A stretch of DNA of 64,000 nt from Psococerastis gibbosa. Its lineage: Eukaryota > Arthropoda > Insecta > Psocodea > Psocidae. Where the stretch lies: assembly GCA_963971405.1 (NCBI GenBank), contig OZ020487.1:41141039-41205038 (forward strand), given 5' to 3'. A model generated the notes under the pieces. That model was not told where the DNA came from and ran no database searches. It saw nothing but the letters and a program-made list of their open reading frames with translations. Both the position numbers and the translations under genes were made by a program. Shown here piece by piece: positions 44,640 to 56,530 of the stretch; position 1 is the first letter of the stretch, and each line of letters begins with the position of its first letter.

Positions 44640-46384
44640 TCATCGTGCATTGACAATTAATTTTCTGCAATTAATTAAACACTAGGCCTACAATAAAATT
44701 CACAAAAATACTATTATAAATATATATAATAAATCAATCAGTTTAATAAGTTCATAGGCAATATTTGCGACATGGGGAACACATGAATTGGAAGAAATGG
44801 TCCTTTACATGGTGACACATCTCAAATCTGTGCGCTGTTTGGGTGAAACAAACTTTAAGTGCAAATCGGTAACCTCCACTTTCATTACAAAATATATTCT
44901 GTATATGACAGGAAATATCGAATTTCACAGAAGAAATGCTCATCTACATTTTGATATATGATATGTCACAAAATGCCGATTGGTCTCAGTTGTGGAGTAT
45001 TTTCTTTAAAAAAAAAAACGCTATTTCAATCACTTCGATTTTGTCAAACTGAGCCCAAAGATACTGCTTTTTGCTGGATATAAACGGGAGACCTCAAATA
45101 TGACTTTTTTTTTGCATGTACATTGCATAAGTAAGTGCATCTGATTTTTTTGTGACGCCACCGTGTCCACAATTTCCAATTCAAATTTGAATGATTATGT
45201 TATACAGGGCAACAGCCTGTAACACTAGGAAAGAAAAAACGTAATCTATTATCAAGGCAGCAAATAATAATAATAATTCTTTCCTTTCTTTCTTTTCCTT
45301 GTCCAGTATTCCCTGGACAAGGAGCATATATTGCAAAAATACAATACATAATAATACCATCCCGCATCTCCAAGCGAGCGCTTATTTGGGACAAAAGACT
45401 CATACAGTGCTGCTAAACAAGGCTTAATCATTTATTTTTGTTATTTATTTATAATGTTTATTTTATTTTATTTTTATTTTGTTTTTACTTGTTATTTTAA
45501 TGTCAGTTTTTATTATTATTAACTCCCATTGACCAGCCATCTTTTTATACCCTCTTTTAACTCACCCATCTGTTTAAATGTTTTCATATATAATAATAAT
45601 AATAATAATAATAATGATAATAATACTTAATGCGGGTATTTCTCAAAAAAACATAACAAATTTTACTGAACCGGTGCCACAAAGCCAAAAAGGCGCGTTG
45701 GGATCACCACACAATTTACTGTAGTAGGTTATTTACTAGTTCGTCACACTAACAATATTTTTTATAATATATAAAAATGTCAAATAATAATTCCGGCGCT
45801 ATTTATTAAGTTAGAAAAAAATTGCCTAATTAAGAAAGGGGGGCCATTTTCAGTGTAGCCTCACCCAGAAAAAATCCACAGCACGGGCCTGCCTCGAGTG
45901 CCTAAGCCCTCGACAGTGGCGCGTTCCAGGCGAGCGGCCATATTCAGATTGCTGAGTCAGCGAAAACCCCTAGAGGTGTCAGAACCCATTTAATCAGCAG
46001 CAGGGGGGTTGACACCCCGATCTTGCAGCTCTAAGGGTCGTGGCATGCATTTAGCGCAAATTGATGACATCTATTGACGAGAGCAAATCTCTAATCCTCT
46101 TTCACACCGCGTTACCAGCTTTTGTCCGATGTGGCACGCAGTTTAGTCGCCTCATCGCTCAAATTCAAATACAACCCAGCTTTCGCCTAAAAGCTTTTAC
46201 CCGAAATTACTATTTTTTGCATGTCTTTTTGGGGATTTTATTGAAAGGCTGTCATTTCAGATGGATTATGAAGACTGGCTCGCCAAGTTCTTTTCTCTCT
46301 AAAACATGGGGTGCTACACAGTAATAATCAGCGAAAAGTGCGAAATTCAAACTTACGACCCGATACAACTTCCTTATTTTCTCC
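44640..46384. other. Intergenic, no gene seen
   Basis: AT-rich with an (AAT)n microsatellite at 45590-45625 and a retroelement tail at 45250-45320. 45890-46060 is richer in GC but has no recognised content. Confidence 0.5.
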
Positions 46385-46615
46385 TTGGCGCTACGGCCTG
46401 TGAAGTGCCTTGGCCTGCTCTGCCACATCGCGCCAGCCTGCGCGGTCCTGTGCTCTCTTCCACCAGTCATCGACGCCAAGGGTCGCCAGATCCACCTCGA
46501 CGTCGTCCAGCCATCGCATCCGTGGTCGTCCTACTCGCCTTCTCCCTTGGGGCACCTTGTATAAAGCTGCTCTTGTTGCCCTGTTCTCTGGCATTTGTCC
46601 CACGTGCCCTAGCCA
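46385..46615 (-). pseudogene. LINE reverse transcriptase C-terminus
   Basis: Minus strand reads VPQGRRRVGRPRMRWLDDVE and DLATLGVDDWWKRAQDRAGW, then RDVAEQAKALHRP. This is the WLDDVExDLxxLGVxxWxxxAxDRxxW signature. It directly abuts foldback E. Confidence 0.8.
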
Positions 46616-46618
46616 CCT

Positions 46619-47072
46619 GCAGCCTGATCGAGGCGATTATAACACCGGGGTTAAATAAATACCCTAGGATTATAACTGTAAACAAACACATTTTGAATAG
46701 CACTTTCCATTATAAAATTATCTTGTTTACATTTTTATTACCAGGGGATTAACTGGGGATTAAATAAATTTATATTATATTTATTTATTTATAATATGAG
46801 GAGGCTGTTTACAAACATGGCCAACTCCAAGTTGTAGAATTTTTCAGGAGAGTGGATTTTCTGTTGAAAATTTCATTAAGTTTATAGCTATCCCTAGACT
46901 TCTCAGCGCTTCTGTGCGCAATCTGGCTGTTTTTGCCACTTTATTTTATAACGTGCAGGTGGACATTAAAATTTTCTGCAAGGTCGCATCAAAACCCCAT
47001 TTTGTAAAAAAATGGAGTTGGCCACGTTTGTAACCAAGCTCCTCATATTATAATCGCCTCGATCAGGCTGCT
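46619..47072. mobile_element. Foldback E with a nested MITE
   Basis: Ends GCAGCCTGATCGAGGCGATT and AATCGCCTCGATCAGGCTGC. The right half is interrupted at 46794-47048 by an unrelated inverted-repeat element. Confidence 0.75.
46794..47048. mobile_element. MITE with ATATGAGGAGGC ends
   Basis: Left ATATGAGGAGGCTGTTTACA..GGCCAACTCCA, right TGGAGTTGGCCACG..GCTCCTCATAT: inverted ends of about 38 bp around a 180-bp unique interior. Confidence 0.75.
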
Positions 47073-47604
47073 GATGAGGGCTCTCTTGATTCATGAATTA
47101 TAGATTCGTAGTTACGATTTTCTTCCATCAGGTTTGGATTACTCCAAAGTTACCCCCAAAAAATAGTTACGTGATTTTTTTTTCTAATAAAACGCCAGTA
47201 TGGGAAAAGGTGCCCAGTGATCTTTCATGACACCGGTACCTACCTACCACATTGTTTAAAATTGTCAATTTTAGGCCAAGAAGATCAAAATTCAAGCAAA
47301 ACTTTGGACGAACAAATTATCGTTTCTTTCCCAACGGGTTTTCCAAAAAAGGGATTGATCGCCCTTATTTTAAGATGAGAGAGAATATACCTATCGTACT
47401 CACGGTCCATTACTTTGTTTGTTGCCAACTCTACTTGTAAGTCACCGCTTGTTAGGATCATTGGGGTTATAAACAAACTTAATGTTCCTGATCCACTTGC
47501 ACTGAGCCTACCATCCTTCAGGACAGCTATCTTGGGCATTGTAAGCAGGCCTGTGCCGTAGGGTGAATTGTTGATTTATAGGTATGTAGTTTTAGTTCTT
47601 AGTA

Positions 47605-47746
47605 TTTTACTTTTTTTTTTTTTTTTTTTAAGCCTTTGTGTGTATTTTTTGTTTGCATGTACTGTACCATGTAAGTGTCATCGTTGTGGACCTGATCTGT
47701 TGATGGCTCAAATATAAACTATTATTATTATTATTATTATTATTGG
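47605..47746 (+). mobile_element. LINE-type 3' tail with (ATT)n
   Basis: A T17 run, then a 3'-end-like stretch ending AAATATAAACTATTATTATT with nine ATT units. The body is missing. Confidence 0.45.
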
Positions 47747-47749
47747 AGA

Positions 47750-49680
47750 TGAATAAACATATGGCAATTTTTAGTCATTTTTGAGAGCGAAGATACTCAG
47801 TATTTCGTTATCTTCAATTCCTGGTCGCAATGTATTGTACTCTTACAGCTATGAAGTAAATAGTAAATATGTATATGTATTATACGTAATTATTCACACG
47901 GCGTTTGCAGTCACTGAATGTTGCAAAACCAATATAATTAGAATACAGTACCTACCTAAACATAGTAAAACTAAAACTAACCAATAACTATAGGCTATGT
48001 ATTATTACGTTTAATGGAAATTGACCTGTCGTAATATTTTTCCAAAAAATAACAAATAAAGAAAAATAATATATAAGGGTTACTATATTTTCCTGCACCC
48101 ATAAACAAATAACAATACTCTATTGCTAGGCCAAAATAGCGGAGTTAGGGCTATAAGCTATACTATATACGAAGGCTCGCGACCGCCCGCATTACAAAGC
48201 TTTATAAGGATGGCCCGAAAATATAGCAAGTGTGGGATCCGAACCGACAGCCTTTCAGGTGAAAGTCGGAGTCCATATCACTACTCTGCATGTCACTGAC
48301 ATGTGAACCGAGTTGGGGAGTTCCTTTCAATACAAACCTCAGTGCCGGTACACGCCGTGTGAAAAGACCGTAAGAGTGCTATTTTTAAAATTGAATCAAT
48401 TTTCACTGGAATTGAGGATTCTGAAGAAAGGAATCTGTCTGGAGTGTAGAGTCTGTGCGTGTAGAGAATAGCCAATTAAGGCAAACGCCAACTGTTTTAT
48501 TCTGCACTGGACCAGTGAGTCAATAATCATTTGACGTCATTTAAACAGTGTATTTGTCATAAGTTAGGTATATATAAATCACCCCCACTTGATTTTATTA
48601 TAATCATTCGACATAGTGACACAATAGGACAAATGGTAAGTCACGCAGGCGCATGCGTAAGCTATGTTGCTGTAAATATAAAAAATTATTTTCATATAGG
48701 CTACTGTAAATATTCAAAAAAACTCGTATTGTGTGGGTGCCGTATTGCGAATATGTATCAAACAGAATGCAACGGTACTTAGGCTAAAATGCATACTGTA
48801 TGTAAAAAATGTTTTGTTTTTTTAATTCTTACTGTACATTCGAATATAAAATTGAAGTTAAGAAAAATTAAGTTAATCATTTTGGCGGTTGATGACCCCA
48901 AGCATTTTGCTCAGCCTTCAGCCTGCTGATTCAAATATCTATTCAATTGTATCAAGGCAGGACCCCCCCCCACTTAAGAAAAGTTACATTGGCCAAAATG
49001 CGTAAAACATAACAATTTTGCACCTAAATTTTAAAAAATCTCCCCCGGTTTACAGTTTTTTCAAGTGAGTCTCGGAGTGAATAATGAAAGAAGAAAGAAA
49101 CTTGTCTGTATTTTCCATATGGGCGAATTCGGGCCTTTCTGCCCACTGTTACAATTCAAATCAAATCAAATCAAATCAAATATATATTTATTCCAATTTT
49201 TTCCAACAAGAGAAGTATACATAAAATGACAAAATTAATATTAACTTTAAATACGCTAAAATACTTAAGTTATATCACATTCAATACTTTACAAGGAATT
49301 ATAACCAGCCCAACTGAGTTTCCACGTGCTAGGGCCGGTACAGCATTTCAGTTTAACTAATACATTTCAGTTTAATTAATACAACCTCAATTTTTTCACA
49401 GTTATGTCTTTTCAGTTACGGTATGTGAATCTTCGTCGGTAAAATCTAAACTAAGTAATTTGCTGTCAAAATGAGCCTATTTTATCAAAATATTTTCCCG
49501 GGGAGATTCCCTATTTGTAGTTATACATTCAGAACATTAACTGTTCGAGGCTTCAAACGAAATCTTCAATGTCTATACGCATTTTAATTTCAGAAAATTG
49601 CTGCTGATTGACCTCCATGACATAGAGTGGCACAGAGATATTATTCCACAGAACGGACACAATTCAAAATTAACACGAAA
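47750..49680. other. Upstream region of the secreted peptide gene
   Basis: Holds one diverged SINE-A (48110-48300), an (AAATC)n-type repeat at 49155-49185 resembling a LINE tail, and otherwise unremarkable AT-rich DNA. No TATA box or clear 5' exon of the secreted peptide gene could be fixed. Confidence 0.45.
48110..48300 (-). mobile_element. SINE-A copy, diverged
   Basis: Minus-oriented; the body has several deletions, but the head complement with CTTTCAGGTGAAAGTC is clear. Confidence 0.7.
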
Positions 49681-49684
49681 GAAG

Positions 49685-49709
49685 ATGCACTTTAAAATAT
49701 TTTTCACTG
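49685..49709 (+). CDS. Secreted peptide gene, coding exon 1
   Basis: 25 nt from ATG to the donor GTGAGT at 49710-49715. It supplies the first eight residues MHFKIFFT and one base of the ninth codon. It is too short to be found by reading-frame length; the case for it is that it turns the hydrophobic opening of exon 2 into a complete signal peptide. A further 5' untranslated exon is possible. Confidence 0.65.
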
Positions 49710-50715
49710 GTGAGTAATTAATAAATCTGGATACAGTACTGGGAAATTAGATAGGCTACGATATATTCTATTTATTACGGTATACCGCATACTACAATGC
49801 TCAATATTGTCATGACATAGTTAATACTCTCATGACATGGCTTCGATGGCAAGGTGGTAGCGTGCTTGTACTTGTGCGAGTCTCTGCGCGCCATGCGATC
49901 GGAGACGTGTCGTAACTCAGCACAAGTATTAATTTACTCATTGAGGCGACTGAAGATGTCAATCGGATACATTCATTAAATTGTTTGTATGCGATTACTT
50001 TTTAAGAAATAAAAAAATGTAGAGTAGTGGTACGGATTCTGACTTTCACCTGAAAGGTTGTTGGTTCGAGTCCCACACTTGCTACATTTCCTGGCCATGC
50101 TTCGGTGGGCATGTAAAGCAGGCGGTCCCGGGCTTTCCTAGTTGAGTGTAAGAGAGGGCCTATAGCCTTAACTCTGCTAGGTTGGCTTAGTAATAGAACA
50201 AAAAGTCAATATTTATTTATTTATATTTTTATATATGTCAACAAAGCCTTGCTACAGCCGGGGGTTGGGCAACGCTTGTTGCGGAAAATATTGACCCCAC
50301 CAGGACTTGAAACCAGTTAGTCCGGGTCAGAGGCGATCTTTCTTCATTATAAAAGTCTTCCTTCTACCTTGGCAAGCCAAAGACAGTGCTACTACCTTCC
50401 ACGTACAATATTTATTTTCTTTTCCTTCACCTAGCAATGCTTTTGCATTATCAAAAATGATGCACAATATTTCTTTCAGTGTATATGCTTATCCTTTTGG
50501 TGCTGACCTCAGTAAATGGACTTCTAGAGCTTGACGAGACTGATGAGCAACCTCTTGACATTCGAAGCGACACCGTGTCCGCCACCGCAGATTCCAAGCA
50601 TAGAACCTTTAGGTGGAAATCCTTTAGGGAGAAATTAATGGATCCTCCCGCCAGAGGACCTCAATGTCCTCCAGGACAGCGATTTGATTTGGGTCGCTGC
50701 AGAACTCCTTTTTAG
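49685..50715 (+). CDS. Small secreted peptide precursor, 86 residues, two coding exons
   Basis: Coding exons 49685-49709 and 50480-50715 join in phase 1 into 261 nt. The start (A at -3) gives MHFKIFFTV, continued by YMLILLVLTSVNG: a typical signal peptide of about 22 residues. Neither exon alone shows it. The mature part of about 64 residues is acidic first (LLELDETDEQ), then basic (RTFRWKSFREK), and ends with CPPGQRFDLGRCRTPF, holding the only two cysteines, likely one disulphide. No dibasic processing site is obvious. Donor GTGAGT, acceptor TTTCTTTCAG; the 770-base intron carries one SINE-B and one SINE-A. The tail recalls short secreted arthropod proteins ending in CPxGQ..D..GxCR, but that is from memory and the function is unknown; a hormone, cuticle or immune role are all open. 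Confidence 0.72.
49838..50010 (+). mobile_element. SINE-B copy in the intron of the secreted peptide gene
   Basis: Complete and well preserved, starting GGCTTCGATGGCAAGG and ending AAATTGTTTGTATGCGATT; a SINE-A follows within ten bases. Confidence 0.8.
50016..50222 (+). mobile_element. SINE-A copy in the intron of the secreted peptide gene
   Basis: Complete copy following directly on a SINE-B copy, in sense orientation, ending about 257 bases before the second coding exon. Confidence 0.85.
50480..50715 (+). CDS. Secreted peptide gene, last coding exon
   Basis: 236 nt following acceptor TTTCTTTCAG, stop TAG at 50713-50715. It opens with the hydrophobic core YMLILLVLTSV of the signal peptide and carries the whole mature peptide. 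If exon 1 were wrong, the first internal ATG (50485) would still give a short secreted protein, with a weak signal peptide lacking a basic N-terminus. Confidence 0.72.
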
Positions 50716-50777
50716 AGTGGGGGCGGGGGTAGGGAGTGAGGGGCAGGGGGGGTTGACGGTGGTAACTTTGAACGGTA

Positions 50778-50795
50778 AATAAATAAATAAATAAA
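50778..50795 (+). terminator. Poly(A) signals of the secreted peptide gene
   Basis: Overlapping AATAAA hexamers in an AAAT run, the first 62 bases after the stop codon of the secreted peptide gene. Position and sequence fit a short 3' untranslated region. Confidence 0.55.
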
Positions 50796-50903
50796 GAATT
50801 AAAGACTGACTTTTTTGTTCTATTACTAAGCCAACCTATCGTTTGTAGCCGGTGACCGGTGTATATAGGTTGACATTGAGGACGCATACCAGTTTGCAAA
50901 TGG

Positions 50904-51595
50904 CAGTGGCGGATACAGAGGGGGGTCAGGGGGCCATGACCCCCCCCCCCTTAACGCCCCGCAGGGGCGGCAAACGACGATGAAAAATATTTATTAACAT
51001 TTAACTAATATTATATCATGATTGTAATAGAAGAATAGTGCTGAACTGTACTTTGTAGGGTGTATCCCGCACGCCTTTATGAAGGCATGGGAGCCCTAGC
51101 CTAATTGTATTTTGTCTAATAATTGTATTTTTTGGAAATAAAGAATTGTTATTATTATTATTATTTAAACTAAAAAAAACGAGTAATAACACCTTTTGCC
51201 AATAAACGGTCAATAAAGGGTCAACTTTGTTTTGTAGGCTGAAATAGACATAAAATAAAATCTTCCTTTCATAATTACATTAAATTTTGTATTGCTTACA
51301 ATTATTAATCAATTAATAATTATTATCATTTGTTACATTGTGGTTAACCTTTAAATGATTTGGGTGTGTAACTCTGCTTAATAAAGAAGTAAAGAAATTT
51401 TTCAACCCGCAGCTGTATCAATTTTTAATAGTTTTTTTTGTAGTGTCTGTTGGAAGTAGGTAACGACCTAAACAGCTACATGTTGTCGCATATAGTAGGA
51501 TGCCACATCAAAGAGCACTAGAGACAATACTATGGGGGGGATGGGTGGCAAATTCGACCGTGACCCCCCTTAAAAATATTCTGTATCCGCCTCTG
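50904..51595. mobile_element. hAT MITE inserted in Repeat J, holding a LINE tail
   Basis: Ends CAGTGGCGGATACAG and CTGTATCCGCCTCTG; flanks GCAAATGG and GCCAATGT agree at 6 of 8 bases. Repeat J sequence continues across the insertion. At 51045-51166 there is a LINE-type 3' end with an (ATT)n tail. Confidence 0.75.
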
Positions 51596-52712
51596 GCCAA
51601 TGTCCAAAAATCCATACGGAAACTATACAAATAATGTTCGAAATCCTCGGTCTGCCGATTATTATTATTCTTATTATATTGATCCAATTTCGATGCAGAG
51701 TGTACAGTACAATAAAATTATATACCGCAAGGCTTCATTCAGCCCGTGTGCGGTTTCGCTTTTGGATATACAGTACATGTAATTCAATCGCAATACAAAT
51801 ACAGTAGTTAAATAATTATTGGTTAGTAGCAGGGTTAGGGGTAATCAGGTTAGTTGTATCAGTTTGCTATAATACGTAGTTAGTAAGTTAGTAAATAGTT
51901 AATTCAGGTTTGTTAGTAACTTCAGTTTGCAGCCATTTGTCTAAATTTCTTTTAAATATTGATAAATGTTTAGCTGTTTTAATCTCAAGAGTCTTCTATC
52001 TTGTCGCCTTGCTTCCGCCAACCTCCGAGTGGTCCAATTCTCGTCCATCCTTGGGACCATTGCTTGTTCTCCATAATCCTTTTTTAAAACTATGTAAACT
52101 TTTAAGTGTTCTATGGTGCTCTTGTCTGCGGTCACCTACTTCCCGAAATAATTATATAATATTTGTGATTGCGATAATTCTTAATATTATGATATTAAAG
52201 TATATAAACGTCTCATTGCTTTCGTAAATCCGCTCCTATCAGATTCAACTAAGCTTCATTGCGGGTGAAGCTTTTATCGAATATTGTATACTGTACTGGG
52301 GCCAAGGCGCGGATATAGCGAGCAGTTAGTATTCAAATTTCGTCAGCAATATCAAATTCAAATCGTTCATAAAAGATAATTTAATAGTCAAATTCATTTA
52401 GTCATTTTTTGGTATTGAAACTGTCAGTAAGTTTTAAAAAAACGCGATTAACATTATAAGCATGCTACCGGCAGTCAAGAAGCAGTATTTATACAGATTG
52501 AGGATACAAGGGGAAAATATTTATTTGTGCCAATGCTAATATATGTCGAAATCTTTAAATTCGCCCTTAGATTGCAGCTAAATAAGCAAGCACACGTGTA
52601 TTTTATCCAGGAGGCTTCGATTAGAAAAAAGACATATTTGCCATACACTTGTACTGTCATTATTGATGGGTTTAATCTAAAGTAAATATGACGGGGAGCC
52701 CTGCAAAACTAG

Positions 52713-53400
52713 AGTTAATTAAACGGGCGCCATATGTTAGTAATTTGATAAAAAATAACCGCTGATATTTACTGCGATTGAAACATTAATTTCAGTAACG
52801 GATATGTGCATTGGTTTATAAAAAGAAAATGTTTGTGAGAATATATAGGAAAACGTTTTTGGCAATAATAAAATATTGAAACAGGAGTTAATTAATCGTA
52901 ATAATTTGATAAAACTAACTGCTGATATTAACTGCGATTGCAACATTAATATTTCAGTAACGGATATGATTGTGTACTAAAGCGGTTTATAAAGAGGAGA
53001 TTTTTGCAAGAATATAGATGGGGAAGATATTTTTAGCAATAATAAAATATTTAAACTGCAGTTAATTAAAGGTGGGGCATTTGTTAGTAATTTGATAAAA
53101 ATAACCGCTGATATTTACTGCGATTGCAACAATAATTCCATATAACGGGTATGTGCATTGGTTTATAAAAAGAAAAGTTTTGTGAGAATATATAGAAAAA
53201 CGTTTTCGGAAATAATAATAAAATACTGTAACAGGAGCTAATTAAACGTAATAATTTGATAAAACTAACTGCTAATATTAACTGCGATTGCAACATTAAT
53301 ATTTCAGTAACGGATATGATTGTGTACTAAAACATATGTTATAAAGAGTAAATGTTTAATATAGGGAAAACATTTTTAGCAATAATCAAAAATTGAAACA
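52713..53400 (+). repeat. Four-monomer tandem array with a dimeric higher order
   Basis: The TAATTTGATAAAA anchor recurs at 52741, 52902, 53088 and 53252. Units 1 and 3, and 2 and 4, are more alike than neighbours, so the true period is a dimer of about 347-350 bases. AT-rich, no coding frame. Confidence 0.85.
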
Positions 53401-53577
53401 AGAAAATAGTCTGGAAAAACTTTAGTGAAAAGTCAAATTTGATTACTTAGATTAGGAGCAGAAAATAGGAAAATACTCCTATCTCTTCCACAATAGTAAC
53501 TAACATGCATTGAGTCATGTCAATAAAAATGTAGCCTTAGTGAATAAAATTGTTAGATTGAGCCTCACTGATCGGTT

Positions 53578-53968
53578 AAGAGGATATGCTACGTAGAAAA
53601 TTGGCACCCCAAAATTGAAGACTTTTCATTTTTTATTTCATTAACTCAGCAAGTTATTGAAAATTTAGCTCATTTAAGTTGTATAAGACTGCTTCGTGCA
53701 TCATATAATTTAATCGGGTATTTTTACTATTCGGTTTTGTAGTTTTTCCAAAAATCCCAGATTACGCGAAATTTTAGTTCACTCTGGTTTTTATGAAAGA
53801 ACTATTAAGGTACCAAAAATTTAATATTTCCTATTATATGATGCATGAAGTAGTCTTCTAAAACTTACATGAGCCAAATCTTAATAATTTGTTTTGTTAA
53901 TTAATTAAAAAATAAAAACAACCCATTTCGTGGTTCTAATTTTTTACGTAACTCTGTCCTCATAAGGT
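53578..53968. mobile_element. MITE-H copy
   Basis: About 390 bp, with arms AAGTTGTATAAGACTGCTTC and GAAGTAGTCTTCTAAAACTT around an AT-rich centre. Confidence 0.7.
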
Positions 53969-54237
53969 GATAAAAGAATTAGTTTTGCGGTTGGACCTGA
54001 TTACACTAATAGTTTTTTGATATAAAAACATTTCAATTTGCAGCTATTATTTGCTTAAAATCGAGTTACGTATTTAGGCGACTGGTTTTCAACAATTAAA
54101 TTTGATGGCAGATCTTGACTACTTTTCCCATTTTTTCAATTAGGTTTTGTTGTAATTGAAGTATATGTGCACAAGGCACACATAAATTTAAGTTCCTGCG
54201 AGTGTACCATACCGTTTAATATTTACTTAATCTGGGA

Positions 54238-54478
54238 TTAGTAGTTGTATGGTTGGACACAGTCCCAGGCCACGGTGTGGGCCCATGGAACAGGGGACCT
54301 CCTGATTATAGTGGATTCCGAACCACTTGGGAAACACAGTGAAGTCACACGAATAGTTCGGAGGGGACCAGGACAGGTCCTACCATGTTTCCCTACCGGC
54401 ACTGTGCACACTACCAAGTTATCTGCATCTTTGAACCTGCTCTGGTCCGCTGGATTCAACTTGGTAAGGCGGCCGGCT
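54238..54478 (-). repeat. Repeat G copy
   Basis: Minus-oriented, well preserved (GTGGATTCCGAACCACTTGG, TCCCTACCGGCACTGTGCAC); ends where foldback E begins. Confidence 0.7.
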
Positions 54479-54482
54479 AATC

Positions 54483-54605
54483 TGGGATTAAAAATGTAAA
54501 CAAGATAATTATAATTTTAGAATGGAAAGTGCTATTGAATATTGTTTTGTTTATATATTTTTAACCTCCCGATTAAGTTACAAGTAATATTAAACGGCAC
54601 GTCAG
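54483..54605. mobile_element. Foldback E (short form)
   Basis: GGGATTAAAAATGTAAACAA and the inverse TTGTTTATATATTTTTAACC, then CGGCACGTCAG. It directly abuts a Repeat G copy. Confidence 0.65.
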
Positions 54606-55271
54606 ATGCACGTCTCGCCCCTGATTGTAAGATGAGACCGGCCTTCATTGTCTGGGGACTGGGGTCTGGGGGGGGGGGGGCGAGACGAGCTGGCTCCCAT
54701 GCATCATAACAACAAACTGCTGTTTGAAATGGTGCAATTATATTCTGATATGAAGGGCCCCGTAAAATCACACAGAAAGGAAAAAAATTAGGAAGTCAAA
54801 ATTAATTTGGTTGGTGGCATTGTTTGAAAATTGCTGGGGAAATGGGAAACGAGGCATGTATGATGAATAAGAACTGCAGAGGGTAGATGATGAATTACAA
54901 TTTAGGGGAGAATCAGCGGAGAGGAAGCGTGCAAATAAGAATGACTGGTGGAGGAGGGTGCTAGCCCCACCCTTTTGCTTTTGGGGGCACTCTGTAGATG
55001 CACGCATGTGAGGGAAAACAATAAGAAGTTGAATGCTGACAAATGTTTATTACGTGTATCCCAGTGCCGCACCCGAACGGGGTATGGGGATCCGCCCACA
55101 AAACGATCAAATGGCAAAAGCACTGGATAGAAAAATCATTTGAAAATAAATAAATAAAATAATAAGTAAATAATGAGTTTATTTCCTTCCACAACAAAAA
55201 CAAAAACAGTTCAGCAACCCTGTCGAAAATTCTGTGGAGGACCCTCCTTTTATAAAAAATATCTCCTTTTT

Positions 55272-55512
55272 ACTTACTCTTTGGCGCTATAGCCCGTGAA
55301 GGACCTTGCTCTGCCACATCGCGCCAGTCTGCGCACTCCTGCGCTCTCCTTCGCCAGTCATCGACACCAAGGGTCGCCAGATTCACCTCGACGTCGTCCA
55401 GCCATCGCATCCGTGGTCGTCCCACTCTTCTTCTCCCTTGGGGCACCTTGGGTAAGGCTGCTCTTGAAGCCCTATTGTCTGACATTCGTTCCACGTGCTC
55501 TAGCCACCTGAT
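55272..55512 (-). pseudogene. LINE reverse transcriptase C-terminus, second copy
   Basis: Nearly the same as the copy at 46385 (WLDDVEVNLATLGVDDWRRR and AQECADWRDVAEQ). The minus-strand end AGCGCCAAAGAGTAAGTAAA gives the element's 3' end. Confidence 0.8.
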
Positions 55513-55779
55513 GTGGGCTCCCTTGATTTCGGCTATACTATCGTAGGTTCTCGGTATTTCGCGTGGAGCTCATCATTTTTACGGATACGGCACTCTTTCA
55601 GTCCCTCCCTCCCCCCTCCATGACTTTGAACTGGTCCATACGCCTTTCGGAGTATCTAACGCTCCCACCTTTCAAGCAGCTCTTGTGCCTTATAGCTATC
55701 GTTAAATTTAGATTGAATACCTTTGGAATAATGAGAATTATTATTATCAATATAAGGCAATATTACATTATTGCTTGTA

Positions 55780-55960
55780 GCAATCAGGAACGTATACCAG
55801 TTGGGCGATGGCCAAAACTTCTTACGGAAAAAATACAAGCAATGTCCGAAATCCATGGGGTCGTTGGCATTGGACAAGGGACCTATGGGCCACTATAAGT
55901 AGGCCTGGGTCCATAAAAAGTCCTTCTAAAAAGGTTCTAAGTCTGTCGCAAGGTCAACTA
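55780..55960 (+). repeat. Repeat J copy
   Basis: Same CCGAAATCCATGGGGTCGTTG and GACCTATGGGCCACTATA blocks as at 41725, followed by the same GGGTCCATAAAAAGTCCTT. Confidence 0.6.
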
Positions 55961-56369
55961 TCAATACTGCGCTGATACCCGCGTGTGAGGCGCACGTCTA
56001 ATGTTATAGGTAATTACCGTAAAATTTCAAATCAAGCAGATTGATAGATTAAAGCGTCAGATATATAGGGGTTTAAAAGCTGATTTTGGGGCACATGCGT
56101 GACCATTGCACACCTGGCCACGTCGAAACAGGTGTCTCACGTTTGGACATGTCGCGTGCTGTAGGTGGCGTCAAGTGCTGTTCGGCGTTACTGCTTTCGC
56201 AATGTGGGCTACAGTGCATCAATGGCACAAGCCTCACCCCCACTGCGTTTTGGGTTATCGAGCCTAGGGTGGGTGGCTAGGTCAGCAATAACAGGTTCCA
56301 ATCATGGGAACCACTTCTGACTTCACCTAACAGTATCTGAGAGACTTGGTGACAAACGGGGCTAGAAAG

Positions 56370-56530
56370 CGACTTCGGTGGCAAGGTGGTAGTGTGCTTG
56401 TACTTGTGCGAGTCTCTACACACCCTGCGGTCGGAGACGTGTCGTAAATCGACACAAGTACCGATGAGGTTACTTAGGTTAATTGAATACATTCATTAAA
56501 TTGTTTGTACGTACCTTTTTTTTAAAGAAA
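56370..56530 (+). mobile_element. SINE-B copy
   Basis: Complete copy, CTTCGGTGGCAAGGTGGTAG to the T-rich 3' end. Confidence 0.75.

Noticed and set aside
46306-46752. 148-codon plus-strand frame
   Set aside because: It is antisense to a recognisable LINE C-terminus and crosses into foldback E.
52713-53400. CRISPR-like array
   Set aside because: The units are long, contiguous and diverged with no unique spacers, and the host is a eukaryote.
54768-55203. Overlapping frames on both strands
   Set aside because: Mutually exclusive frames in GC-richer DNA, with no similarity or splice sites in support.
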